From positions 1-43,449 of the forward strand of contig PMYJ01000048.1 of assembly GCA_003170875.1 (NCBI GenBank): DNA of 43,449 bases, in the 5' to 3' direction. This stretch comes from Candidatus Dormiibacterota bacterium. Lineage in GTDB: Bacteria; Chloroflexota; Dormibacteria; Aeolococcales; Aeolococcaceae. The translations under genes and the position numbers were made by a program. The notes beneath the pieces were generated by a model. That model was not told where the DNA came from and searched no databases. It saw only the letters and a program-made list of their open reading frames with translations. Below, piece by piece: positions 32,412 through 40,835 of the stretch. Each line of letters starts with the position of its first letter. Positions within the stretch are counted from its first letter, which is position 1.

Positions 32412-32744
32412 GTGGCACCAGCGGCGGGACAGGGCGGGTCGAGCAGCACCCCCACCCTCTACGTGGGCAGCATCACAGCCTTCAACGACCTCTCGGACGC
32501 ATTCCAGCGGGCGCGCGGTCAGGTCGTCCGCGCTGCCGCCGACCTCGGTGCGCATGGCTCAGGCTCCAGCGATCCCTTTGGGCACGCCTCTTCTGACACC
32601 CACTACAAGCAGGTGCTCGGGGAGACGCTGAGCGCGCTGGACAACCTGGACGGCGGCCTGCTGACGCTGGCACGCAGGGTCGAGGAGGCGGGGGCCGTGC
32701 TGGTGGCTGCGGAGCACAGCGTCGCGCAGACGATGACGCCCTGA
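32412..32744 (+). CDS. Small helical WXG100/EspC-like protein
   Basis: A 110-residue protein with a Ser/Thr-rich start and two amphipathic helices (ITAFNDLSDAFQRARGQVVRAAADLG and YKQVLGETLSALDNLDGGLLTLARRVEEAGAVLVAAEHSVAQ), the size and helical-hairpin style of small type VII (Esx/EspC) partner proteins. No W-x-G is present. It lies 19 nt upstream of a WXG-domain toxin, so it is probably its secretion partner or chaperone. The start is GTG. Assignment is by size, helix pattern and context. Confidence 0.6.
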   Translation: MAPAAGQGGSSSTPTLYVGSITAFNDLSDAFQRARGQVVRAAADLGAHGSGSSDPFGHASSDTHYKQVLGETLSALDNLDGGLLTLARRVEEAGAVLVAAEHSVAQTMTP

Positions 32745-32763
32745 GAGGGAGGGGAATCCACTC

Positions 32764-33768
32764 ATGGGCCTTCCCGGCTGGATGCCCGGCCGGCCGGGCG
32801 GCGACCCCCAGCGGCTCTCCCAACTGGCCGAGGCGTGGGATGCCCTCGACTCCGCCCTGCAGGCATCCGAGCGGCAGCTCACACCCCATGCCGGCGACGT
32901 TTCCACCTGGTGGCGGGGGCAGGCCGCCGGCGCCTACACCACCGCCTGGCACGACTACTCGGCCGGCCTGGCCCCGCTCCGCCGGCAGATCGAGGCGGTG
33001 TCGGGGACCCTGCACGTGGCCGCCTTCGCGATCTGGAGCTCCCAGAACCAGTACGACCAGGTCGTCGAGGAGGTGGTGGCCGGGGCGGTGGTGCTCACCG
33101 GCGCGGCCTTCTTCACCTTTGGTCTGTCCGAGGCCGGCGAGGGCGGGGTGCTGGGGGCGGCCAGCGCCACCATCGCAGAACTTCTCGCGACCCTGGCCGA
33201 CGCCCTCGCCCAGGTCGCCGCCACCATCGCGGAGGTGCTCGCCGCGATGGGCCGGATCGCGGCTCAGTTGCTGCTGCCGTTCAGTGGGGGTGCGGGAATG
33301 GCGGGTGGGCTGGCTTACGCCCTTCCCAGCGGCGGCAGCATCGCCATCACTACCACCGCGGCCGGCGCGTCCGAGATGCTGGTCAATGGGCAGGTGGTTG
33401 CTGTCGGCCTCGTCGCGATCGACGTCTTGTTGGCCAAGGCACTTGGCGGTGGTGGACAGTCGGGCGGCTCGATCACGGGCCCGAACGGCGGCTCGTCACA
33501 GGGAACCTCTCCGTGCCCGCCCGGGGCGCCTCGTGAGATCGACGGCTACACCCAACACGGGCTCGAGCAGGTGATGGGACGTGACGGCGGCGTCGGCGTC
33601 ACCGATTCCGCTATGAATGACGCCGTGGAGGATCCTTTGAAGGTCGAGGTCCAACCCGGCGGGAAGTTCAGGTACATCGGCAAGACTGCCACCGTGGTTC
33701 TCAATTCTGTTGGGAGGGTCGTGACGGCTTGGGCAAGAACCAGTTCAGCGTGGAGAGTGATCCCATGA
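32764..33768 (+). CDS. WXG-domain polymorphic toxin with C-terminal BECR-like RNase domain
   Basis: A 334-residue protein in three parts. Residues 15-105 are a helical WXG100-type domain with W-R-G in TWWRGQAAGAYTTAWHDY. Residues 105-225 are hydrophobic Ala/Val/Leu-rich helices and a Gly/Ser linker (GGGGQSGGSITGPNGGSSQG). Residues 260-334 form a small domain reading DGYTQHGLEQVMGRDGGVGV..AMNDAVEDP..V, then KFRYIGKTATVVLNSVGRVVTAWA. The H..eR..GV..DAv.dP and vvlN..GrVvTaW pattern is that of small barnase/EndoU/colicin-like toxin tips, probably RNases. GAGAGGGAGGGGA lies upstream of the ATG. The stop overlaps the next gene (ATGA), the expected immunity position. Confidence 0.72.
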   Translation: MGLPGWMPGRPGGDPQRLSQLAEAWDALDSALQASERQLTPHAGDVSTWWRGQAAGAYTTAWHDYSAGLAPLRRQIEAVSGTLHVAAFAIWSSQNQYDQVVEEVVAGAVVLTGAAFFTFGLSEAGEGGVLGAASATIAELLATLADALAQVAATIAEVLAAMGRIAAQLLLPFSGGAGMAGGLAYALPSGGSIAITTTAAGASEMLVNGQVVAVGLVAIDVLLAKALGGGGQSGGSITGPNGGSSQGTSPCPPGAPREIDGYTQHGLEQVMGRDGGVGVTDSAMNDAVEDPLKVEVQPGGKFRYIGKTATVVLNSVGRVVTAWARTSSAWRVIP

Positions 33769-34046
33769 CGAGCGTCGTGGAGTCCCTCCCGGCCGAGATG
33801 CGAAGTCTGTTTGCCGAGGTGATCGGCAGCAGAGACGTGGCATTGCTTTCGTCCCTTCTCGCCCACCCAGAGCCGGAGTTGGCCGAGCGACTGGCGGTTG
33901 AAGACATCTTGAGCACCGAGTTCACGACATGCCTCCAAGCAGACGACGAGCCGACGAGGCGAGGCCGAGACATCGACAACCTGTTGGGTGCGTTCCTCCT
34001 GCAGTGGCCGATCGACCTGGAGAAAGGCCACCCGGCGTCCGGCTGA
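33765..34046 (+). CDS. Candidate immunity protein for the WXG toxin
   Basis: A 93-residue acidic, mostly helical protein (LPAEMRSLFAEVIGSRDVALLSSLLAH.., ERLAVEDILSTEFTTCL, RGRDIDNLLGAFLLQWPIDLEKG). I do not recognise the family. Its ATG overlaps the toxin stop by 4 nt, it is small and acidic, and its base composition is less GC-biased than its surroundings; together these are typical of immunity genes next to polymorphic toxins. GGAG lies about 9 nt upstream of the start. Function is inferred from position only. Confidence 0.6.
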   Translation: MTSVVESLPAEMRSLFAEVIGSRDVALLSSLLAHPEPELAERLAVEDILSTEFTTCLQADDEPTRRGRDIDNLLGAFLLQWPIDLEKGHPASG

Positions 34047-34131
34047 TCGAGTTCTAGCGAACCGCGCCCTTCCGGTCGCCAATCCTCTTGGGGCAAGGGA
34101 TCGGGACAGGATTCGCGAGTTGTCTCCTCGA

Positions 34132-34164
34132 TTGTCCGTCTACTGTCCGTCTGCTCTCCGTAAG
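34132..34164. repeat. Short 11-bp tandem repeat
   Basis: Three imperfect 11-nt units, TTGTCCGTCTA, CTGTCCGTCTG and CTCTCCGTAAG, in the 284-nt gap between the immunity candidate and the lipoprotein gene. Nothing else coding is visible in that gap. Confidence 0.4.
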
Positions 34165-34330
34165 CTCGGCCCAGCCGTGAGCAGGCCGTGAGTGGCTCTC
34201 CAGAAGGGGGTCGCCGGGGGGGATATCGGCGGAGTGGATGTTGGGTGCGCTGCCAATGGCCGCTAGCAGGGCCAGGGGTGACCTGGGTACACTGCCGATC
34301 GCATCACCCGCGTCTTGGGAAGGAAGGACT

Positions 34331-35230
34331 GTGGGCACCTCTCTCCCCTACCCGCCTGGATCTTCATCTTTGTCCCGTTTGACTCGTTCGCGCCGGTGGC
34401 TCGCGACTCTGACTTTGCTCGCGAGCCTGGCAGCCGGGTGTGGCGGGGGCCAGGCAACCGCCCGCCCTTCGGCCGCGCCACCGGACACCTCCAGCAGTGC
34501 GCATGCGAACGGGACGACGTCGGGCGCCACTGCGAGTCCTATTCCCACCTCCTACTGCGACGCGCAGGACACCACCATCCCGGGAGCCGCCGCGTTTCTC
34601 GCGGGTCAGGGGGCACACCCGACCAACCTGACGGCGGTCCAGGAGGCCTGGCTCGACATGGAGGCCACGATGGTGCCGGCGTGCTCCGAAATCGTGCCCA
34701 ATCCGCCGCCGGTGACCACGCAGAACCTGACCAAAGGCGAGTTGAGCACCGCCGACTTCCAGACCTGGGTGACCGAGGATGAGATGTGGTGGACCCTCGC
34801 CGAGTGGGCTGGCCAGCACGACCAGCCCGACTTCGTCACATACTTCTTGCTGGGGGGTAGCGGCGACACGTTTACCAGCTTCCTCCGGACCGGAGGTAAG
34901 GTGGTCGACAGCCAGACCTGCGAGTACGCGTCGAAATACGACGCGGTGGCGGTGACGGCCGAGCAGATGTCGGACCTCACCGTAAACCGTTTGACGAGCG
35001 CAGGTGTTGTTTTCGTCGGAGCGGCCGTGGGGCCCTGCACAAGTACGTGGACGGCCTCCGACGGCACCGTGACGAACAAGGGCCTGGCTGCCAGAGAGGA
35101 GGGGCGCGAGCTTGACGTTACGACGACCCAGACGAACGCCGCGCTCGGCCAGTACTTGGTTGTCAACGACAGTTGGGATCAGGCGGACGACGCAACTGCG
35201 GACTCGATCTTCGCTCAGGTTGGAATCTGA
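34331..35230 (+). CDS. Lipoprotein of unknown function at the head of a Tad-like gene set
   Basis: A 299-residue protein with a basic N-terminus, hydrophobic h-region (LATLTLLASLAA) and lipobox LAAGC, then a Ser/Thr/Ala/Pro-rich linker of about 45 residues and a folded domain with several Cys (SYCDAQD, VPACSEI, SQTCEYAS, VGPCTSTW) that may form disulphides. I recognise no family. The GTG start is chosen because AAGGAAGGA lies just upstream; a longer frame would add about 30 residues before the signal peptide. Four nt separate its stop from the next gene, so it heads a five-gene operon with TadE/TadG-like proteins. Confidence 0.75.
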   Translation: MGTSLPYPPGSSSLSRLTRSRRWLATLTLLASLAAGCGGGQATARPSAAPPDTSSSAHANGTTSGATASPIPTSYCDAQDTTIPGAAAFLAGQGAHPTNLTAVQEAWLDMEATMVPACSEIVPNPPPVTTQNLTKGELSTADFQTWVTEDEMWWTLAEWAGQHDQPDFVTYFLLGGSGDTFTSFLRTGGKVVDSQTCEYASKYDAVAVTAEQMSDLTVNRLTSAGVVFVGAAVGPCTSTWTASDGTVTNKGLAAREEGRELDVTTTQTNAALGQYLVVNDSWDQADDATADSIFAQVGI

Positions 35231-35234
35231 GAAA

Positions 35235-36587
35235 GTGAGTCGCCGCCGAGTGGTCGGGGTAGTCTGCGTGGTGAGCGCAATGGTCGTGACCAGCGGCGCC
35301 ACCGTAGTGCTCGCCTACTCCGGAAATGGAGAGGGAGCTAACTGCGCACCAGCCGCCGGACTGAACCTCGCCGTCGGCGAGCCACCACAGCCGGGACCTG
35401 CCGGAAGCGTCGCCGCGGACGGCAGCCTCACCCTCTACTGCCGGGGCGCAGGGACCAACTCGCGCGCCGGGACCTACACGGCCGGAGTCAATACAGGCGA
35501 AGTTACGACCCCCACGGCTGGCCAGATCTGCAGCGTGAACATCAGTTATGAGAATGCCCAGGTCCTGGGCCAGTCGTTCCAGGAGTCGGAGTACGAGCCC
35601 GGCGCAGTGACGGTCTTCCCGCTCGCTTTCTGGACCGGAACCATCGATGCCGGCATCGTGCCCGCGTCGGGCTCCTTCGGCGACTTCTGGGGAAGTGTGA
35701 CCGACACGGCACCGGCGAGGCTCGGGGTCGATTGGGCAGCCGCCTCGCGGTATGGACCCGCACCGCCGAGTGCCCAACCTGGCTCGGGTCTTGCCACGGG
35801 GGGGTTGATCATGTCGGGACTGGAGAACGAGACGCTCCAAGTATCGGTCACGACCGTGCCCGGCGACCCCGGGAAATGGGAGCAGGGCGCCAACGGCGAA
35901 TGGCTCTGCGATGGACCCAGACTCAGCCTCACCGTTCGGACGGTGGCCGACGAAGATTACCCCCCCTCAGAAACGCCACCCATCGAGCCGTCCTGGGCGC
36001 CGCCGACGCTGCAGCAGGCCATGGCCTCGGCCGGCGTCACCGCTGGGGAGGTGCAGACAAGCGCCCCGAACAACTACGTGGTCTTCGCTCCCACGACCTT
36101 CTGGATCAACCCTCAGCCCCAGGGGCCTGACGTCCCCCCTACGGTCATGAATGCCATCGGTGACCCCGACGCCGACGGCGAATCCATCGTCTTCACCTAC
36201 TACCTGGCCGTGACTCCTTCCGACACGATCAACTGGAACTTCGGGGACGGTACAACCGGAACGTCCCAAGCCGAGAGCTCGGGACCGGGGGAAGCAGGGG
36301 TCACCCACTACTACAAGCAGATCAGCGGTGAGGGGAACGTCCCGGCCGCCGGTCCGACCGTGACCGCCACCCAGGACGTGACCGTCACCGCCTTCGTCGC
36401 CTGGGTCGACTGGAACGGGGACGCCTATTACGGATGTGTCACCCCAGGCGGCGGCGTGAACGGAATGTTCGGCTACACCCAGGCCCAGGCGGTTGCCGCC
36501 TGCAGTACCACCTACGCCAACGCCCTCGTCGAGGGTGCGTTACCGGCCAAGCCCGTCTACCAGGTCCGGGCGATTCCGGTGTCCTGA
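35235..36587 (+). CDS. Secreted protein with PKD-like domain, unknown function
   Basis: A 450-residue protein with a signal peptide (basic RRR, then VVGVVCVVSAMVVTSGATVVLA) and a long beta-rich, Gly/Pro/Thr-rich exported region. Near residue 330 INWNFGDGTTGTS matches the WdFGDGt core of PKD domains, followed by HYYKQISG and VTATQDVTVTAFVAWVDWNG. The rest is unassigned. The GTG start is 5 nt after the preceding stop. Its place between a lipoprotein and three TadE/TadG-like genes suggests a surface or pilus-associated role. Similar secreted proteins near tad genes are usually annotated hypothetical. Confidence 0.75.
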   Translation: MSRRRVVGVVCVVSAMVVTSGATVVLAYSGNGEGANCAPAAGLNLAVGEPPQPGPAGSVAADGSLTLYCRGAGTNSRAGTYTAGVNTGEVTTPTAGQICSVNISYENAQVLGQSFQESEYEPGAVTVFPLAFWTGTIDAGIVPASGSFGDFWGSVTDTAPARLGVDWAAASRYGPAPPSAQPGSGLATGGLIMSGLENETLQVSVTTVPGDPGKWEQGANGEWLCDGPRLSLTVRTVADEDYPPSETPPIEPSWAPPTLQQAMASAGVTAGEVQTSAPNNYVVFAPTTFWINPQPQGPDVPPTVMNAIGDPDADGESIVFTYYLAVTPSDTINWNFGDGTTGTSQAESSGPGEAGVTHYYKQISGEGNVPAAGPTVTATQDVTVTAFVAWVDWNGDAYYGCVTPGGGVNGMFGYTQAQAVAACSTTYANALVEGALPAKPVYQVRAIPVS

Positions 36588-36588
36588 G

Positions 36589-37152
36589 ATGGGAGGGGGG
36601 CGAGGCCGACGACCCCGACGCGGGGGGCAGTCCACCGTGGAGTTTGCCCTCGTCTTCGGGCTGTTTCTCGTGGCACTTCTGGCGATCCTCGATACGTGGA
36701 TCTGGACCATTGAGACGGATGCCGCGGACGCCTCCGTCGAGCAGGGCATCGGGGTGGCGATGTCGGCTCAAGGCTCCGCCACCAGCCTCACACCCGCGCT
36801 CACCGATGTGTACGCGAGCGTCCTTCCGCTCCTTCAGCAGCCGATGCTCGGCACGAGTGTGGAGAACTGGTACGCACCCAACCTCGCCGCGCTCCGCGAC
36901 GAGATCGGGCCGACCGCCTGTCCCACCGCCGACCAGGTGGCCGACTACTTCGACGGTCTCCGCTCGGGCTATGACGGAGTGGGCCATGTGGTCGTCTGCG
37001 CGGCCAACGACGGCGCCGGCCACGTCACGGTCTCCATCACCGGCTATGCACTGTCCATGGTTCCACCCGGCTTCGGGCCCTTCAACTGGCGGGGTTGGGG
37101 TCTCCCGATCTCCGAGATGGCGTCCGTCAACGTGGGCACGTACTCGCCATGA
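36589..37152 (+). CDS. TadE-like pilus assembly protein (copy 1)
   Basis: A 187-residue protein with a basic start ending RRGGQSTVEFALVFGLFLVALLAILDTWIWTIET, the pattern of TadE-like pseudopilins: a short Arg/Gly leader, Q-S/A-T-V-E-F/M-A-L, then one TM helix. The rest is an exported domain with two Cys (PTACPT, VVVCAAND). The ATG is one nt after the upstream stop. TadE-like proteins are minor pilins needed for Flp/Tad fibres, or are exported by related systems; no ATPase, platform or prepilin peptidase gene is within the window. Confidence 0.82.
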   Translation: MGGGRGRRPRRGGQSTVEFALVFGLFLVALLAILDTWIWTIETDAADASVEQGIGVAMSAQGSATSLTPALTDVYASVLPLLQQPMLGTSVENWYAPNLAALRDEIGPTACPTADQVADYFDGLRSGYDGVGHVVVCAANDGAGHVTVSITGYALSMVPPGFGPFNWRGWGLPISEMASVNVGTYSP

Positions 37153-37658
37153 GAACCGGGCGTAGGCGGCGGGGTGGCCAGGGTGCACAGGCGGCCATTG
37201 AGATGGCACTCGTCCTCCCCATCATGATCGTCATCGTCTGCGGCTTCGTTGGGATGATGCTCGAGCTGAGAGCCGAGAACGAATTCCAGACGGCGGTGGA
37301 TCTCGCCGCTCAGGCCGCGCTGGTGCCCCCACTCGGAGATCAGGCGGCCAGCCAGGCCGACTCCGACTACGCCTTCTCGCACACCCTCAACCCCAACGGC
37401 AGCGAGAGCGGCTACCTCTCCGTGACCACCCCGATCAACTGCGAGGGCCCGTACCTCGAAGGCGAGATCGACCTCAACAACGAGGGCATCCCTGCCCCCG
37501 TGACCTGCACGGCCCAGGCGACCCTCGACTTCTCCAAGACGCCGATCAGCATCTTCTGGTTCTGGTCGATCCAGCTCAGTTCCACATCGGACGCGTATCC
37601 GCCGCAGTATCGGCAGTGCCAGACCACCTCGGGCTCCGTGAGTCCCTTCCAATGCTGA
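37149..37658 (+). CDS. TadE-like pilus assembly protein (copy 2)
   Basis: A 169-residue protein: RTGRRRRGGQGAQAAIEMALVLPIMIVIVCGFVGMMLELRAENEFQTAVDLAAQAA. This is the TadE pattern with Glu inside the hydrophobic start (AAIEMALVLP), followed by the helix that normally carries the TadE/TadG family's Ala-rich AAQAA segment. The exported domain has three or four Cys, including a C-terminal one (SPFQC at the end). ATGA overlap with the gene before, and 7-nt overlap with the gene after. Confidence 0.84.
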   Translation: MRTGRRRRGGQGAQAAIEMALVLPIMIVIVCGFVGMMLELRAENEFQTAVDLAAQAALVPPLGDQAASQADSDYAFSHTLNPNGSESGYLSVTTPINCEGPYLEGEIDLNNEGIPAPVTCTAQATLDFSKTPISIFWFWSIQLSSTSDAYPPQYRQCQTTSGSVSPFQC

Positions 37659-38095
37659 GTGACCGCCGCATGAGAGCCGGGGAGCGTGGCCAGATCCTGG
37701 TGATGTTCGCCTTCTCGATGCTGTTCCTCATCCTCGGCATGATCGCCGTGGCCGTCGATCTCTCCCAGCTGTACGAGGTCCGCGTGCGTCTTCAGGACGC
37801 CGCGGAACAGGCCGCGACGGCGGGTGCGAGTCAGGTCAACTACGTCGCGGCGGAGAGCGGCGATGCATCGCTCCTCCCCTCGTTTGCCTCCGTCTGCAAG
37901 AGCGCTGGGGATGCTTTCAGCGGCGTGGCGGGATCGACCACGTGCACCAGCCCCGAGGGGACCGACGAGGTGGTCGCGACCGTAACGATCCAGGCCTCGG
38001 TGGCGATGCCGCTCCCGATCTTGGGAGAGGCGTTCACCATCACCACGACCTCCACCTCCGCGCCCGTGGTGGGCGGGCTCACCCCGGTGGGGTAG
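37652..38095 (+). CDS. TadG/Tad_N-like putative pilus protein
   Basis: A 147-residue protein: GERGQILVMFAFSMLFLILGMIAVAVDLSQLYEVRVRLQDAAEQAATAGASQV. This is the N-terminal Flp-pilus TadE/G-like (Tad_N) pattern, G-Q-I/V-LVMFA-TM-VDLS, followed by a short domain with a Cys pair (SVCKS, TTCTS) and no von Willebrand domain, so it is shorter than classical TadG. Starts 7 nt before the preceding stop; ATG at 37670 is an alternative. Last gene of the set. Confidence 0.82.
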   Translation: MLSDRRMRAGERGQILVMFAFSMLFLILGMIAVAVDLSQLYEVRVRLQDAAEQAATAGASQVNYVAAESGDASLLPSFASVCKSAGDAFSGVAGSTTCTSPEGTDEVVATVTIQASVAMPLPILGEAFTITTTSTSAPVVGGLTPVG

Positions 38096-38385
38096 ACAGC
38101 GCGCGGCGCGGACGGATTCAGCCGGTCCGGCGCGCCGGCCGCTCGTCGACCCCCTCCCCGGGGTTTCAGCCGGCCAGGCGGACCAGCCTCTGGTGGAGCA
38201 CCTGGACGAAGTCCTCGTGCTCGGGCTTCATGGGCACTGCCTGCTCGGGTTTCTCGTCCTCACTCAGCGCGGCCGGCGCGCTGAGCGCATCGAGAGGCAT
38301 CGGGTCATCGTCGTGCCAGGCGCCCGTATCAACGTCGCCGAGCTGGTCCCCGGCGAGGCCGTTTACGCGGATTGACTTCGCCTGC
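38096..38385. other. Gap between the TadG-like gene and the GGDEF-EAL gene
   Basis: 290 nt. GC-rich self-complementary sequence at about 38100-38160 (GGCGCG..CGCGCC, CCCC..GGGG) may terminate both converging transcripts. A possible small minus-strand reading frame (38166-38429) covers the rest. Confidence 0.4.
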
Positions 38386-38429
38386 TCACCCTCGGGCGCC
38401 AGCTGTCTCCGCCAGCTGAGGCAACTCAT
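38166..38429 (-). CDS. Possible small acidic protein, doubtful
   Basis: An 87-residue frame downstream of, and overlapping by 44 nt, the GGDEF-EAL gene. It contains DPMPLDALSAPAALSEDEKPEQAV and a C-terminal amphipathic segment (PEHEDFVQVLHQRLVRLAG). Wobble positions are mostly G/C, but the opposite strand is almost as open and equally biased, so coding is not proven. No ribosome-binding site and no family recognised. Confidence 0.25.
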   Translation of the reverse strand: MSCLSWRRQLAPEGEQAKSIRVNGLAGDQLGDVDTGAWHDDDPMPLDALSAPAALSEDEKPEQAVPMKPEHEDFVQVLHQRLVRLAG

Positions 38430-40692
38430 GACACGAGCCACTCGCCTGCTGACCCCGAAGGAGCTCCTCGAAGCGGTCAGCGGGCACGGGTGGGCTGAAG
38501 AGATATCCCTGGAGCAGGTCGCAGCCGTTGCTGCGGAGGAAGGCCAGCTGCTCTGGGGTCTCGACGCCCTCGGCGGTGACCTGCAGGCCGAGCCGGTGGG
38601 CGAGCGCGATCATCGCCGCCACCAGCGGAGCGTCGTCCTCCTCGCGCTTGATGTCGCTGATGAACGACCGATCGATCTTGAGGCGGTCGACAGGGAAGGT
38701 CGCTAGCTTGCTCAGGCTCGAGTACCCCGTGCCGAAGTCGTCGATGGCGACGGCGATGCCGGCGCTGCGCAGGTGGCGCAGCTCGTTGAGGGCCTCCACC
38801 GGCTGCGACACCGCGGCGCCCTCGGTGATCTCGACCTCGAGGCGATCCCGGGAGAACCCGGTCGCGAGTAGCGCGGCCGACACCCTGTCGACGAGCTCGC
38901 CCCGGCCCAGATCGCGCCCCGAGATGTTGACGGCGAGGAGGAGATCGCCCAGGCCCGACGCCCGCCACGCAGCCACCTGGGAGCACGCGGCGTGGAGCAT
39001 CCAGGTGTCGATGGCCGTGATCATCCCCGTTTCCTCGGCAAGGGGGATGAAGGTGTCGGGAAGCACGAAGCCTCGGATAGGGTGCTGCCAGCGCACCAGG
39101 GCCTCGCAGCCGACGATGGCGCCGCCGTCTCCCGAAATGACCGGCTGGAAGAACAGGCGCAGCTCGCCGCGCTCCACGGCGTGGCGCAGGTCCTGGTCCA
39201 GGCTCAGGCGTTCGGTGGCCGTCGCGAGCATGCTGGGCATGAAGACCTCCACCCTGCCCCTGCCCGCAACCTTGGCTGCGTACATCGCCAGCTCGGCGTT
39301 GCGCAGCAGCTCATCGGCACTGGTCTCCGCGGTCGATGACGTGACAACGCCGATGCTGAGGCTGATCACCAGGCTGCCGCTCGCGAACTCGAGGGGAGAC
39401 CGGAATGCCTCGTCGAGGCGCTCCGCCGCCCCGAGGGAGTCGTCGGCGCGGTCGACTTCCTCGAGGAGCACGGCAAACTCGTCGGCGCCCAGCCTGGCGA
39501 CGGTGTCGCCGGGGCGGAGCGCTGCCTTTATCCGTGCCGCCGCCGCCTGGAGCAGGGAGTCGCCCGCCAGATGGCCCAGGCTGTCGTTGACGTCCTTGAA
39601 GTGATCCAGGTTGATAAACAGGACTGCGATGGTGGCGTTGAGGCGGCGCATCCGGTTAAGCGCATGCGCAACCCGCTCGGCGAACAGAGCCCGGTTGGCG
39701 CCGCCCGTCAGAGGGTCGCGGAAGGCGCCCTCGCGCAGCTGCGTGTCCAACCGGTTGCGCTCGGTCACGTCGTTGATGAGCGTGAGGATCCCGGGACGAC
39801 CGTCGAACTCCTGGGGCACGGTGGTGAGCTCGACGTCGATGAGCCGGCCGTCCCGCAGGCGGTGGCGGGCATTGAAGGCCGTCTTCCTCAGCCGGGCCCG
39901 GTTGAAGTCGACGGCAAGATGGGCAACATCGCGGCGGATGGCGGCGATGGTCAGCGCCCCGAACTCCTCCGCTGAGTACCCGTACTTGGCAACAGCGGCC
40001 TCGTTGACCGCGAGAAAGCGCTGCGTCTCCGCGTCGAGCACCCACATCGGCTGGGGGTTCTTGAAGAACAGGCGGCGGAACCTCGCCTCGCTGGCGACGA
40101 GGGCGCTCTCGCACCGCCGGCAGGTCTCGCGCAGCTCGATGTTCACCCACGCTCTGACCGCCGCCGCCGTGACCTGGTCGGCGACGAGCCGGAGGGCCTC
40201 CGCCTGGGCTTCGTCGAACGCATGGGGTTGGGACGAGGTCACCGTGATCGCCCCCAGGCTCACGTCCGCGTGGACCAGAGGGACGGTGATTAGCGACCGC
40301 GCCCCCAGGCGGCGGCACACCTCCCGATCCACCCGGGGGTCCACCTCGGTGTCCCCGCAGACCTGGGCGGCGCTGCCGAGCGGACCGCGCCACGGGTGGT
40401 CGGGCTCGGCACCTGCAGGCCGGGAGCGAGAGGCAGGCCAGGTCCCTGCCGTCGCCCGGTGGGCCAGACCGTCGCCATCGACCACCTCGACCACGGCTCG
40501 CTCGGCCCCGCAGAGGGCCTGGGCCCGCGCAACGGCCCGCCAGGCGATGGCGTCCAGGTTGGCACCGCGGTCGAGGACCTCCTGCTGGAATGCGGCGAGG
40601 TCGAGGACCTGTGGCACCACCGACGCTCGTCCCACCCGCCATCGGACCTCGGGCGCGGCCCCGGGAACTCGTCGCGGAAGGCTGGACTCCAT
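38386..40692 (-). CDS. GAF-PAS-GGDEF-EAL cyclic-di-GMP signalling protein
   Basis: A 768-residue soluble protein. GAF-like sensor at about 35-185, PAS at about 200-315 (RFRRLFFKNPQPMWVLD), GGDEF at about 325-485 and EAL at about 500-745. The GGDEF active-site motif is GADEF at 402-406, not GG(D/E)EF, so cyclase activity is doubtful; it may still bind GTP and tune the EAL domain. The EAL part is intact: CEALVRW at 529-535, EITEG, DDFGTGYSSL, KIDRSFI and TAEGVE, so the predicted output is c-di-GMP hydrolysis. No TM helices. Location next to Tad-like genes fits control of surface attachment, but the link is only positional. Confidence 0.93.
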   Translation of the reverse strand: MESSLPRRVPGAAPEVRWRVGRASVVPQVLDLAAFQQEVLDRGANLDAIAWRAVARAQALCGAERAVVEVVDGDGLAHRATAGTWPASRSRPAGAEPDHPWRGPLGSAAQVCGDTEVDPRVDREVCRRLGARSLITVPLVHADVSLGAITVTSSQPHAFDEAQAEALRLVADQVTAAAVRAWVNIELRETCRRCESALVASEARFRRLFFKNPQPMWVLDAETQRFLAVNEAAVAKYGYSAEEFGALTIAAIRRDVAHLAVDFNRARLRKTAFNARHRLRDGRLIDVELTTVPQEFDGRPGILTLINDVTERNRLDTQLREGAFRDPLTGGANRALFAERVAHALNRMRRLNATIAVLFINLDHFKDVNDSLGHLAGDSLLQAAAARIKAALRPGDTVARLGADEFAVLLEEVDRADDSLGAAERLDEAFRSPLEFASGSLVISLSIGVVTSSTAETSADELLRNAELAMYAAKVAGRGRVEVFMPSMLATATERLSLDQDLRHAVERGELRLFFQPVISGDGGAIVGCEALVRWQHPIRGFVLPDTFIPLAEETGMITAIDTWMLHAACSQVAAWRASGLGDLLLAVNISGRDLGRGELVDRVSAALLATGFSRDRLEVEITEGAAVSQPVEALNELRHLRSAGIAVAIDDFGTGYSSLSKLATFPVDRLKIDRSFISDIKREEDDAPLVAAMIALAHRLGLQVTAEGVETPEQLAFLRSNGCDLLQGYLFSPPVPADRFEELLRGQQASGSCHELPQLAETAGARG

Positions 40693-40835
40693 GATCCGAG
40701 CTCAGGCTAGTATGCGAACACGCCCGGCGCAGCCCGTTCTTGGTGATGCTTGTCTCAGAACCGCTCAGAAGTGTCACGATGCTGTGGCGCGTTTGGTGCG
40801 TCTGCTCGAGAAAGCGCGGGTCCCTCCACCCGGGA

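Noticed and set aside
34331..38095. Complete Tad pilus locus
   Set aside because: No ATPase, inner-membrane platform, prepilin peptidase or Flp pilin gene is in the window; only TadE/TadG-like accessory proteins can be supported.
38193..38375. Small plus-strand frame in the gap after the TadG-like gene
   Set aside because: No ribosome-binding site or family, and it lies opposite an equally open minus-strand frame; neither can be preferred with certainty.
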